Assembly (NCBI RefSeq): GCF_900198625.1
Contig: NZ_FZPK01000008.1
Coordinates: 16,499 to 80,498, forward strand
Direction of reading: 5' to 3'
DNA: 64,000 nt
DNA from: Helicobacter rappini
GTDB lineage: Bacteria; Campylobacterota; Campylobacteria; Campylobacterales; Helicobacteraceae
A program made the position numbers and the translations under genes. Below are positions 45,770 to 53,997 of this stretch, one piece after another. A model generated the notes under the pieces. The model was given only the letters and a program-made list of their open reading frames with translations. It searched no databases and was not told where the DNA came from. The first letter of the stretch is position 1, and each line of letters begins with the position of its first letter.

Positions 45770-47263
45770 TCATATCTCATTGACAATAAAACCTAGTCGC
45801 GGATACTCTTCTAATCGTGGCAATACAATCTCTTTTAATGCTTGCTGCAGTGGCAGGGCGTGTATGCCGATAGAAAGGGTATAATCTCTAAATTCTATTG
45901 CTATCTTTTTCTCTTTGGCAAGGGCGACACTTAAAGCAAAAATAAAGCTTAGAATCTGCAGGGCATCGTGTTCTGGCAAAAGATTCTCAAGTGTTTGTGT
46001 GATGATTTTTGGTCGCTTTTTGTGCGAAGATTCTAAAAGTGTGGCGATTGTATAACGCTCTTTATGTCCAAAGCCATAATGCAGGGAATGCAATGCAATA
46101 TAGGCACTATGTTTATGTGCTTGATAGAAGTTAAAGTTTGCACCAATATTATAGAGTTTGCTAGCAACCTGCAAGGCTTGCAGGTGAGAATCTTCTAAGT
46201 CATAAGGCTCTTTTAAAAGATTAAAAAGTGTTTTTGTGTGTTTGCTGATTGTTTTAGAATCATCAAGGCTTGTGAGAAAAATATCTTGCAGGGATCTTAC
46301 ACTTGGATTAATATTATTTGGAATCTTTCCATGATGATAACGCAACATATCGTTTAAAAACGCCCCCTCACGCACACCAACACCACTTATAATAAGTTTT
46401 TTCGCACTCAATTCCTCTAAAATCACTTGTAAAATAAGTAAGCCTGGTCGTATAGAATCTATACGCCCCTCTTCAAAGCCACTCTCTAAAAGCCACTCAT
46501 TACTTGCATGTGTAATGGTCTCTAAATGCTCTAAGATATTCTCCACACAAAGCTCATAGCCATGCAGAAAATTAAACGCATAAGATTCTAAATCCATTTC
46601 ATATTTCGCATACGCACGAATACTCCCGCCAATCCCAAATACATTAAGATTTTTCATAAAAGATGAACTCGCACAAAAGGCTTTAATATCTTTTATATGT
46701 TCTTTTACATACTTTCTTACATACTTATATGCTTCTTGCATGTTATTGTGATCAAAAAATAGCTCTTTTAAGCGGATACTCCCTAGATTGAGTGATACCA
46801 TCGTTTGTATCACGCCATTTTCAATACAGGCAAGCTCTGTGCTACCACCGCCAATATCAATAGTAACACCACTTTTTTCATGCAATAGATTCGCACAAGC
46901 TAATGCGCCATAATAGGCTTCTTTCGTGCCGTCTATAACTTTTATAGCAATGCCACATTCTTTTTTGACTCGTGCTATAAACTCGGCTTTATTCGGTGCA
47001 TCTCGCAGGGCTGAAGTCGCTACGCATATAAGCTTTCTACTCTTTAGTGAATCACTTACTTTTTTAAACTCTTTTAATGCGTTTAAAGCCCTTGCCATCG
47101 CTTGTGGTTGTAAATAAGAATCATGCTCATAACTTCCTTCAGAAATACGCACTTTTGATTTTAACTCATGGATAAGGTGGAATCCATAGCGACTTGTTTT
47201 TTGAAAGATCGCCATTCTTGCCGAGTTTGAGCCAATATCTATAATCGTTGTAATTTTTGCCAT
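45770..47263 (-). CDS. ppx: Exopolyphosphatase / pppGpp phosphohydrolase (Ppx/GppA)
   Basis: The 497-residue protein starts with the ASKHA phosphate-binding loop TTIDIGSNSARMAIF (about 5-19) and has the second loop VTIDIGGGSTELACIENG (about 131-148), with the catalytic glutamate before it. The C-terminal part from about 310 is an HD-like helical domain. It hydrolyses inorganic polyphosphate and/or pppGpp, linking to the stringent response. It follows a ferredoxin gene by 21 nt, the same pairing as HP0277-HP0278 in H. pylori. Confidence 0.92.
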   Translation of the reverse strand: MAKITTIIDIGSNSARMAIFQKTSRYGFHLIHELKSKVRISEGSYEHDSYLQPQAMARALNALKEFKKVSDSLKSRKLICVATSALRDAPNKAEFIARVKKECGIAIKVIDGTKEAYYGALACANLLHEKSGVTIDIGGGSTELACIENGVIQTMVSLNLGSIRLKELFFDHNNMQEAYKYVRKYVKEHIKDIKAFCASSSFMKNLNVFGIGGSIRAYAKYEMDLESYAFNFLHGYELCVENILEHLETITHASNEWLLESGFEEGRIDSIRPGLLILQVILEELSAKKLIISGVGVREGAFLNDMLRYHHGKIPNNINPSVRSLQDIFLTSLDDSKTISKHTKTLFNLLKEPYDLEDSHLQALQVASKLYNIGANFNFYQAHKHSAYIALHSLHYGFGHKERYTIATLLESSHKKRPKIITQTLENLLPEHDALQILSFIFALSVALAKEKKIAIEFRDYTLSIGIHALPLQQALKEIVLPRLEEYPRLGFIVNEI

Positions 47264-47284
47264 AGTTATCCTTTATAAGTAAGG

Positions 47285-47491
47285 TTAATGCCCCATATCT
47301 TTTGTATCAATAATCGCATCAACAGGGCAGACTTCTATGCAATTTGGGCTTTCTGCATAACCCGCACAAAGAATACATTTGTCTTGTGCGATGATATAGA
47401 TGGGTTCTCCAATGCTAATGGCTTGTGTAGGACATACATCGCGACACGCATCACAAGCAATACATTGATTGAGAATAACAAGTGAAGACAT
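47285..47491 (-). CDS. 2[4Fe-4S] ferredoxin
   Basis: The 68-residue protein has two cluster sites: CIACDACRDVC with the later P (residues 9-19), and CILCAGYAESPNCIEVCP (about 40-57), where the second site has the enlarged CxxC-x8-C loop typical of the Alvin-type ferredoxins of proteobacteria. It carries low-potential electrons in the cytoplasm. It lies upstream of ppx, with a -10 at 47541-47549. Confidence 0.95.
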   Translation of the reverse strand: MSSLVILNQCIACDACRDVCPTQAISIGEPIYIIAQDKCILCAGYAESPNCIEVCPVDAIIDTKDMGH

Positions 47492-47540
47492 TTTATTTCC
47501 TAATATTTTGTGTTAAAGATTTTGGTTAAAAACTTTGTGT

Positions 47541-47549
47541 ATTATACAA
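47541..47549 (-). promoter_or_regulatory. Candidate -10 for ferredoxin-ppx
   Basis: Minus-strand TTGTATAAT 50 nt upstream of the ferredoxin start. Confidence 0.45.
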
Positions 47550-47644
47550 TAAAACTTAAACTAGAAAACTATGTGATAGTTTTGTTTGATGATATTTTTA
47601 GAGTGTTTTATATAGGGGATAGGGCTAAACACTTCATAATATTT

Positions 47645-47653
47645 TGCTATAAT
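47645..47653 (+). promoter_or_regulatory. Extended -10 promoter for the trpE-thiE group
   Basis: Perfect TGCTATAAT, 125 nt upstream of the trpE ATG, leaving a leader of about 115 nt. I see no obvious Trp-rich leader peptide in it. Confidence 0.5.
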
Positions 47654-47777
47654 TTATGATTTTTAATGTTTGGAATCTCTATAAAGTAAATATTGTGTTC
47701 AGTAAAATTTTTAGTATAAAATCCAAATAGAGTTTAGATTCCAAAAAAGAAACACAAGTAGTTAATAAAGGGGATTT

Positions 47778-49307
47778 ATGATAAAGCAAGAAGATACGCA
47801 GTTTGCCTATACTTATATGAATGCGAATATGCATACACCACTTGCAGTATATAAGGGCATTAACGCACATTTTTTATTAGAATCTGCTTCACTTGAAAGT
47901 GGTAAGGGGCGATATTCTATAATTGTTCGTAATGTAAATTTTGGCTTACAAAAAAGAGATAAAGACTATACGTTTGAAACCTATATAAAAGATTCTCCAA
48001 AAAATGAGGCAAATAGCTTTTCTTTATCAAATCTTACAGAATATGAAGAGTTACCCCCTTTTTTAATGCAGCTAAAAGATTCTATTCTTTCTATACAAAA
48101 TAACCACATAAAAGATAAGCCTAGTTTTGATTTTTTAGAGCTTGCAAAGGTGTTTAGAAATGCTTTGCCTAAAATCCCAAAGATTTTAGAATCTCTGCCC
48201 TTGCCACTTGGTGGGCTAGGCTATGTTGGCTATGAATTTTTTAGTGAATGTGAAAATGTGGTATTTCAGCAAGAAAGCCTATATGATGCACCTGAAGCCC
48301 TGCTTGTATTCCCGCAAGAATGCGTTGTATTTGATCATTTTTATGATTCTATGTATATTGTGATAAATTCACTAGATAATGGGGCTAAGGCAAAGCTAGA
48401 ATCATTGCAGCAAGAGATTCTATCACTACAAAATACACAGACAAATGAGCTTTTAAACGGGCATAAGGTTTTAGAATCTAGCGTTGTGTATGAAGATTCT
48501 AAAGAATGGTATGAAGCGAATGTAGCAAGGATTAAAGATGAGATTTATAAGGGCACATTTTTACAATGTGTGCTTAGTCGAGCTATCGCCATTAAAAGCA
48601 ATATGAATCCGCTGTATTTCTATGAGACATTAAGACATAATAATCCAAGCCCATATATGTATTATTTAGATTTTGGGACATTTAGCGTTATTGGGGCTAG
48701 TCCTGAAGTCATGCTGCAATGCAAGGATAATATACAGACTTTGCGACCTATCGCTGGGACTAGAAAAAGGGGGGCAAACGCACAAGAGGATAGAATCTTA
48801 GAGCAAGAATTGCTAGAAGATGAGAAAGAGAATGCAGAACATTTAATGCTTGTTGATTTAGGGCGAAATGATATTGGGCGAAATGCTAGGATAGGAAGTG
48901 TAAAGATTAATGCGTTTAGAGTTATTGAGCGATACTCAAGCGTTATGCATATTGTATCAGAGATATGTGGTGAGATTATGGAAGGGCGGGATAATAATAA
49001 TTGTTTTAAGGCATGTTTCCCTGCGGGAACGGTGAGTGGAGCACCAAAGATTGAAGCGATCACAAAACTCGCACAATATGAGACGCATAAACGATCTATT
49101 TATTCTGGTGCGATTTTGTATTTTACTAGAAATGGTGATTTGGATTCTGCGATTACTTTGCGTTCTGCGGTATTGCAAGATGGGATCTATTATTTACAAG
49201 CTGGAGCAGGCATTGTCATGGATTCTATCCCTACAAATGAATATATTGAAACATGTAATAAAATGAAAGCCCTTTATGATATTTTGATACAACCTACTAG
49301 AGATTAG
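47778..49307 (+). CDS. trpE: Anthranilate synthase component I
   Basis: The 509-residue protein has the tryptophan-binding LLESASL (about 34-40) and GRYSIIV near the N terminus. The chorismate-binding C-terminal domain contains LRPIAGTRKRGANAQED, then DLGRNDIGR, FPAGTVSGAPKIEA and LQAGAGIVMDSIPTNEY. The motif PIAGT has Ala where PabB enzymes have Lys (PIKGT), so I call TrpE over PabB. It converts chorismate and ammonia to anthranilate together with TrpG. trpG, trpD and the rest of the pathway are not adjacent, so the gene is separated from the usual trp cluster. It is followed by thiE after 32 nt. Confidence 0.85.
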   Translation: MIKQEDTQFAYTYMNANMHTPLAVYKGINAHFLLESASLESGKGRYSIIVRNVNFGLQKRDKDYTFETYIKDSPKNEANSFSLSNLTEYEELPPFLMQLKDSILSIQNNHIKDKPSFDFLELAKVFRNALPKIPKILESLPLPLGGLGYVGYEFFSECENVVFQQESLYDAPEALLVFPQECVVFDHFYDSMYIVINSLDNGAKAKLESLQQEILSLQNTQTNELLNGHKVLESSVVYEDSKEWYEANVARIKDEIYKGTFLQCVLSRAIAIKSNMNPLYFYETLRHNNPSPYMYYLDFGTFSVIGASPEVMLQCKDNIQTLRPIAGTRKRGANAQEDRILEQELLEDEKENAEHLMLVDLGRNDIGRNARIGSVKINAFRVIERYSSVMHIVSEICGEIMEGRDNNNCFKACFPAGTVSGAPKIEAITKLAQYETHKRSIYSGAILYFTRNGDLDSAITLRSAVLQDGIYYLQAGAGIVMDSIPTNEYIETCNKMKALYDILIQPTRD

Positions 49308-49324
49308 ATTCTAAGTTTAGAATC
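49307..49324 (+). terminator. Stop-codon-fused inverted GATTCTA/TAGAATC pair after trpE
   Basis: Seven-bp perfect arms (49307-49313 and 49318-49324) with a 4-nt loop; the last base of the TAG stop is the first base of the stem. No U-run follows, so it may be a weak terminator or only a marker. Confidence 0.4.
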
Positions 49325-49339
49325 CAAAGAGAGTGAAAT

Positions 49340-50476
49340 ATGAAAAATACGAGATTAAAAGGGCTTTATGGTATCAGTGATACAAAGCTAACGCCTACAA
49401 AGACTTTAATAGCACAATTGCAAAAAGCAATACAAGGTGGTTTAAAGATATTTCAATATAGAGATAAAGATTCTAAAGATAGTGAGATTATAGGACTTGT
49501 GGGGGAATTACAAGCCTTATGTAATGAAAATAATGTGCTTTTTGTGTTAAATGATAGATATGAGCTTGCTATAAAGCTTGGGGTAAGTGGGCTGCATTTA
49601 GGCAAAGATGAAGTATCACAGCTTTTGGATATTAGAGAATCTTTTAAGGGTATTATAGGGGTGAGTTGCTATGATAGCATAGAGTTAGCACAACGCTATG
49701 AGAGTGCTAAAGTCGATTATGTAGCTTTTGGGTCTCTCTTTCCCTCACCTACAAAAAGGGACGCTAAGCCTTGTCCTTTAAGCGTTATAGTAGAAGCTAA
49801 ACATAAACTAAAGATTCCAATATGTGGCATAGGTGGCATTTGTGTAGATAATGTATCTTTACTAAAAGAATGTGATATGATTGCTGTGATTTCTAGTTTG
49901 TGGAATATAGATTCTAAAAATTACGCCCCAAACCCCGCAGCCTACCCAAATTTGGCGGATAAACTAGATACTAAAATAACCACTTGTCATACTGAGCCTT
50001 TAGGCGAAGTATCTAGCATGGAATCTAAAAAAGATTTTTCGCCTATGACTCAAAATGACAAACAAATTCTAGATTCTATAACGACTTCACATAAAGATAT
50101 TTCACCTTTTTCAAAGGCTCAATATGACAAGATTCTGGAATCTATAACAACAAACCACGCAAACAAAACCACAAATTCTAGCAGTTGCTCTATGGCTTTA
50201 GAGGCTTTAAGCGAATTAGAAGATATGAGTTATTTAAGTGATATGACTATCCATCACAATTCGCTTAATCTTTCAAATTGTATAGACAAGGGCGCAAATT
50301 TAGAGAATCAAAATTCTAGTCAAAATGCACCCCTAAACCCTGCACCCACCCAAGCGGTTAAAAATCAAGATTCTAAAAATCTTGCACCATTTAAGGCAGA
50401 AGATCTAAAAGATAGCGATTATAACTACATAACTGCTAATGCAAAGAATCTTATAGCCGCATGGCAGACTAAATAA
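49340..50476 (+). CDS. thiE: Thiamine-phosphate synthase with a long repeat-built C-terminal tail
   Basis: Residues 1 to about 205 are a complete TIM-barrel ThiE: LYGISDTKLTP, the pyrophosphate region FQYRDKDSKDSE, VLNDRYELAIKLGVSGLHLG, FGSLFPSPTKRDAKP and ICGIGGICVDN. It joins the thiazole and pyrimidine moieties of thiamine. The usual length is about 210. The remaining 170 residues are low-complexity and built from mobile-looking units: a full palindromic element (residues about 216-241), a single arm (about 253-264) and a 35-nt cassette shared with the TsaB-like gene (about 312-323). The tail has no recognised fold. It lies between trpE and a peroxidase gene 17 nt downstream. Confidence 0.9.
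   Translation: MKNTRLKGLYGISDTKLTPTKTLIAQLQKAIQGGLKIFQYRDKDSKDSEIIGLVGELQALCNENNVLFVLNDRYELAIKLGVSGLHLGKDEVSQLLDIRESFKGIIGVSCYDSIELAQRYESAKVDYVAFGSLFPSPTKRDAKPCPLSVIVEAKHKLKIPICGIGGICVDNVSLLKECDMIAVISSLWNIDSKNYAPNPAAYPNLADKLDTKITTCHTEPLGEVSSMESKKDFSPMTQNDKQILDSITTSHKDISPFSKAQYDKILESITTNHANKTTNSSSCSMALEALSELEDMSYLSDMTIHHNSLNLSNCIDKGANLENQNSSQNAPLNPAPTQAVKNQDSKNLAPFKAEDLKDSDYNYITANAKNLIAAWQTK
49984..50061 (+). repeat. Full palindromic element inside thiE
   Basis: Seventy-eight bp with arms 49984-50014 and 50031-50061. Both arms, read inward, begin TTGTCAT, contain TGAG and GGCGAA, and reach an ATCT. The element stays in frame and is translated as HTEPLGEVSSMESKKDFSPM and following residues. 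The intergenic copy at 62252-62328 has the same size. Confidence 0.8.
50095..50130 (+). repeat. Single arm of the palindromic element inside thiE
   Basis: Encodes DISPFSKAQYDK in the same frame as the right arm of the neighbouring full element and as the arm in the RND exporter. Confidence 0.75.
50275..50309 (+). repeat. 35-nt coding cassette shared with the TsaB-like gene
   Basis: Encodes NCIDKGANLEN; differs from 10788-10822 (minus strand) at two positions, while flanks are unrelated. Confidence 0.7.
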
Positions 50477-50493
50477 TCTAAAAGGAATGAAAA

Positions 50494-51750
50494 TTGAAAA
50501 AAGTTACATATATTATTACAGGCTTTTTGTGTGCGTATATGCTCGTTAGCATTACTTCATTACAGGGCGTCGTATATGCACATACAAAAGAGGGCGATCA
50601 ATATAATGAATATAGGGCAAAATATAGCAAACCAGTAAGTGAATGGGAAAAACCACATATTGATGATGGAATCTCTTATAAAGAAATGCAAGCCCTGCCA
50701 AAAATAGCAAAAGATACAAAAGAAAATCCCTACACAGAAGCAAAAATGCTACTTGGTAAAAAACTCTTTTTTGAGCCAAAACTCTCAAAATCAGGACAGA
50801 TAGCTTGTGCGAGTTGTCATAATCCAGAGTTAGCCTTTGGAGATTCTATAAAAACTAGCTTTGGACATGATAGACAAAGGGGAAAACGCAATGCACCAAA
50901 TATTATGATGAGTGGCTTTTTTGATGAGTTATTTTGGGACGGAAGGGCTAAAGGTTTAGAATCTCAAGCCCTTATGCCGATTACAAATCCTATTGAAATG
51001 GCACATGAGCTTAATGCCATGCAAGATTCTATTGCCAGATTAAGAGAGTATTACCCCTTATTTATCCTTGCATTTGGAGAGACACAAAAACAATATGAAG
51101 TTTTAGGGATAGAATCTAAAGAAGAGTTTAAAAAAGTCTTATTAGATTTATTAAGCCTAGATTTACAAAATAAAGATTTAGATTCTCTTCTTCAAAGCAA
51201 AACTCTATCAAAAGAGCAAATCACATTAGCCAAAAAACTTATCACAAAAGAGAATATAGCAAAAGCCATTGCGACTTATGAGCGAAGTCTTGTGCCTAAA
51301 AATACGCGTTTTAATCGCTTTTTAAATGGCGATTATAAAGCTTTGAGTGATAAAGAAATCTATGGGCTACATATTTTTCGCACAAAAGGGCGGTGTATGA
51401 ATTGCCATTATGGAGTGGCATTAAGCGATGGAGAATTTCATAATATTGGCTTAAGCTTTTATGGTAGAAAGCTAGAGGATTTAGGACGATATGAGATAAG
51501 CAAAGATGAAAAAGATTTAGGTGCGTTTAAAACGCCCTCACTCATAGCAGTATCAAAAAGTGCGCCTTATATGCACAATGGCATATTTCCTACATTAAGG
51601 GGTGTCATCAATATGTATAACGCCGGATTCCCCACACATACAAAAACACAAAATATTGCATTAACCCCAAAGACTTCAAAGCTTATGCAGCCGCTAAACC
51701 TGAATAAAGAAGAGCTAGAAGCCCTAGAAGCATTTTTACTCACATTATAG
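50494..51750 (+). CDS. Diheme cytochrome c peroxidase family protein
   Basis: The 418-residue protein starts at a TTG with AAGGAA 8 nt upstream; no in-frame ATG fits. It has an N-terminal signal/anchor (about 5-29) and two heme sites, CASCH at 105-109 and CMNCH at 301-305, in the CCP/MauG arrangement. The intact C-terminal axial region has SAPYMHNGIFPTLRGVINMYN. It reduces hydrogen peroxide in the periplasm with electrons from cytochrome c. An insertion-like segment at about 205-245 is lysine- and leucine-rich. Part of this gene is duplicated with a large deletion at 52578-52862. It follows thiE by 17 nt. Confidence 0.9.
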   Translation: MKKVTYIITGFLCAYMLVSITSLQGVVYAHTKEGDQYNEYRAKYSKPVSEWEKPHIDDGISYKEMQALPKIAKDTKENPYTEAKMLLGKKLFFEPKLSKSGQIACASCHNPELAFGDSIKTSFGHDRQRGKRNAPNIMMSGFFDELFWDGRAKGLESQALMPITNPIEMAHELNAMQDSIARLREYYPLFILAFGETQKQYEVLGIESKEEFKKVLLDLLSLDLQNKDLDSLLQSKTLSKEQITLAKKLITKENIAKAIATYERSLVPKNTRFNRFLNGDYKALSDKEIYGLHIFRTKGRCMNCHYGVALSDGEFHNIGLSFYGRKLEDLGRYEISKDEKDLGAFKTPSLIAVSKSAPYMHNGIFPTLRGVINMYNAGFPTHTKTQNIALTPKTSKLMQPLNLNKEELEALEAFLLTL

Positions 51751-51928
51751 AATCTAGTAGAAATAGGGCAGGGCGATATTGCGTAATGTCTATAAAAATA
51801 GAGTTAGTATAAATAGAAGTTAAATGGATATGAAATAGGGGTTGTCATAGAGAGAGTAAAACATAGCTTTATTATGTAACTTTGCAAAATCACTCCTTGC
51901 CACAACGCATACAAGCTAGATTCCCACT

Positions 51929-52489
51929 TCACGCAAAAAAAGTAGCTATAAAGCACACAAGCGGTAAGCTTAAACTAAAGCCCACAAAAAGCAGGGGTAA
52001 AATCTTTTGTGTAAAGCGTAAAATTGTAAGCATAAGCCCAAGGGCAGAGTAGATTAACCCACCGATATGAGCGGATAAAAAGACATTGTGTATGTAGGAT
52101 TGAAGTGAAGTAAGCCCTAGCTCATTCATATCTTCTAGCGTGATGAAGCCTTGCGTATAGAGAAAAGTTTCTATTGCTGCAAGGAAAGATGTAATCTCTA
52201 TGTCTTTTACTTCAATAAGTGAGCTAAAAAAGAGTAAAGAGTAGATAAAACACGCCATAAGCCACGCATAGCTCATAAGTATTCCTACTTTAGCAAATCG
52301 CCCTTTTTGTGAAAGAAGCATAACTCCTCCTGCAATTCCAAAAGGTGCAAGCCAAGTAGGGATATTTGGGATATTATAAACTCTCCAAAAAAAAGAAAAA
52401 AGTATAATAAGCCCAACACCCACAAATAAGCAAAATCGCTGGAAACCAAAAAATTGCTGTTCTTTATAATCTAGCGTGAAGTCAAACAT
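51929..52489 (-). CDS. Unassigned inner-membrane protein
   Basis: The 186-residue protein has about five hydrophobic helices (for example LFVGVGLIILFSFFW, VGILMSYAWLMACFIYSLLF, LIYSALGLMLTIL, LLFVGFSLSLPLVCFIATFF) and a short soluble N terminus. No family is recognised. The gene lies antisense, wedged between the peroxidase and its partial copy, so it was probably already present on, or carried by, the duplicated segment. Confidence 0.7.
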   Translation of the reverse strand: MFDFTLDYKEQQFFGFQRFCLFVGVGLIILFSFFWRVYNIPNIPTWLAPFGIAGGVMLLSQKGRFAKVGILMSYAWLMACFIYSLLFFSSLIEVKDIEITSFLAAIETFLYTQGFITLEDMNELGLTSLQSYIHNVFLSAHIGGLIYSALGLMLTILRFTQKILPLLFVGFSLSLPLVCFIATFFA

Positions 52490-52577
52490 AATGTCCCTTT
52501 TGTAAAAATTCTTATAAGACTAAGAATCTCATTAGATTCTTGTAAAAGTGGTATTTTAACAAAAAAAACAACAATAT

Positions 52578-52862
52578 ATGCTGCTTACAAATCCTATTGA
52601 AATAGCACGCAAGCTTAATACCATACAAGATTCTATTGCTAGATTAAGAGAGTATTATTCATTATTTATACTTGCCTTTGGAGAGACACAAAAACAATAT
52701 GAAGTTTTAAAGATAGAATCTAACGATGAGTTTAAAAGAATCTTATTAGATTTATTAGGCTTAAATTTGCAAAATAAAGATTTAGATTCCATTTTGCAAA
52801 GTAAAACTTTATCAAAAGACCAAAATAAAGAAAAGCTAGAAGCATTTTTACTCACATTATAG
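52578..52862 (+). pseudogene. Internally deleted partial copy of the cytochrome c peroxidase gene
   Basis: The frame repeats residues about 161-242 of the peroxidase at 50494-51750 (TNPIEIARKLNTIQDSIARL, AFGETQKQYEVLKIES and so on) and then jumps straight to its last dozen residues (EKLEAFLLTL). Both heme sites are lost. About 140 bp of downstream non-coding sequence is also duplicated (51751-51893 versus 52863-53000), which proves copying of DNA rather than convergence. The junction lies at a short shared sequence around AAATAAAGAA. There is no start with a good ribosome site. It is non-functional. Confidence 0.85.
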
Positions 52863-53004
52863 AATCTAGTAGAAATAGGGCAGGGCGATATTATGCAATA
52901 TCTATAAAAATAGAGTTAGCACATATAAAAGTTAAATAGATATGAAATAAGGGTTGTCATAGAGATAATAAAACATAGCTTTATTATGTAACTTTGCAAA
53001 ATAA

Positions 53005-53013
53005 TGTTATACT
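53005..53013 (+). promoter_or_regulatory. Extended -10 promoter for fabD-minC-lpxC
   Basis: TGTTATACT on the plus strand, 64 nt upstream of the fabD ATG and just past the duplicated peroxidase downstream sequence. Confidence 0.5.
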
Positions 53014-53076
53014 TAATGTTTTGGATTTTTCGCTATTAAGCATGTAGATTTTAAGTTGAAAATGAAAGGAAAGAGA

Positions 53077-53997
53077 ATGAAATACGCCTTTATTTATCCC
53101 GGGCAAGGCTCACAAACTAAGGGCATGGGTAGAGACTTTGTTGAAAATTTTTCTATTGCAAAGATGCTTTTAGAAGAGGCAAGTGATAGTTTAAAGCAAG
53201 ACATGGCAAAGATACTTTATGAAGATGAAGAAAAGCTAAATGAGACACAATACACACAACCAGCCATCTTTCTAGTCAGTGCTATGGCTCATAAAATTGT
53301 AGAAAAAGAGTATGGCATAAAGGCAGAGATTGCTTTTGGGCATTCATTAGGCGAAGTAAGTGCGTATTGTCTCAATGGTGGGGCAAACTTTGGAGATTCT
53401 ATATATTTGACACATAAAAGAGGGCAGTTTATGGCAGAAGCCTGTAAAAATAAGAATGTTGGTATGATGGTCTGCTTGGGACTTGCTACAAATGTATTAG
53501 AAGATATCTGCATAAAAGCACAAAAAGAGGGCAAACAAGTCTGGGCAGCAAACTATAACATGGAGGGGCAAGTCGTATTAGCAGGGATTAAAGAGGACTT
53601 AGAATCTGTAAGCGACACTTTGAAAGAGGCAGGGGCGAAACGCACATTATTATTAAAAATGAGTGTAGCAAGTCATTGTCCTTTATTACAAGATTCTATA
53701 CCGCCTTTTAAGGCACTTTTAGAAACAAGCATTAATGATAGCAATATAGAGATTATCTCAAATGCCAATCTCTCTTTATACAAAACAAAAGAAGAAACCT
53801 TGCAAAATCTCACACAGCAGCTTATAAAACCTGTGCTATATCATCAATGTGTAAGCAAGGCAAAAGAGCTTGGAATAACAAAATTTATAGAGTTTGGCAA
53901 TGGAAGCGTATTAGCGGGATTAAATAATAAAATCAGCGATATACCTACAATCAGTATAAATTCAGTGCAGTCAATACAAGGGCTTGGGTCATTATAA
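53077..53997 (+). CDS. fabD: Malonyl-CoA:ACP transacylase
   Basis: The 306-residue enzyme starts at ATG 53077 (AAAGGAAAG upstream; an earlier in-frame ATG lacks a site). FIYPGQGSQTKGMG at 5-18 and GHSLGE at 88-93 give the nucleophile S90; the catalytic histidine is in VASHCPLL at about 201. It loads malonyl groups on acyl carrier protein for fatty acid synthesis in the cytoplasm. Its stop overlaps the minC start by one base (TAATG), so they are translationally coupled. Confidence 0.95.
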   Translation: MKYAFIYPGQGSQTKGMGRDFVENFSIAKMLLEEASDSLKQDMAKILYEDEEKLNETQYTQPAIFLVSAMAHKIVEKEYGIKAEIAFGHSLGEVSAYCLNGGANFGDSIYLTHKRGQFMAEACKNKNVGMMVCLGLATNVLEDICIKAQKEGKQVWAANYNMEGQVVLAGIKEDLESVSDTLKEAGAKRTLLLKMSVASHCPLLQDSIPPFKALLETSINDSNIEIISNANLSLYKTKEETLQNLTQQLIKPVLYHQCVSKAKELGITKFIEFGNGSVLAGLNNKISDIPTISINSVQSIQGLGSL

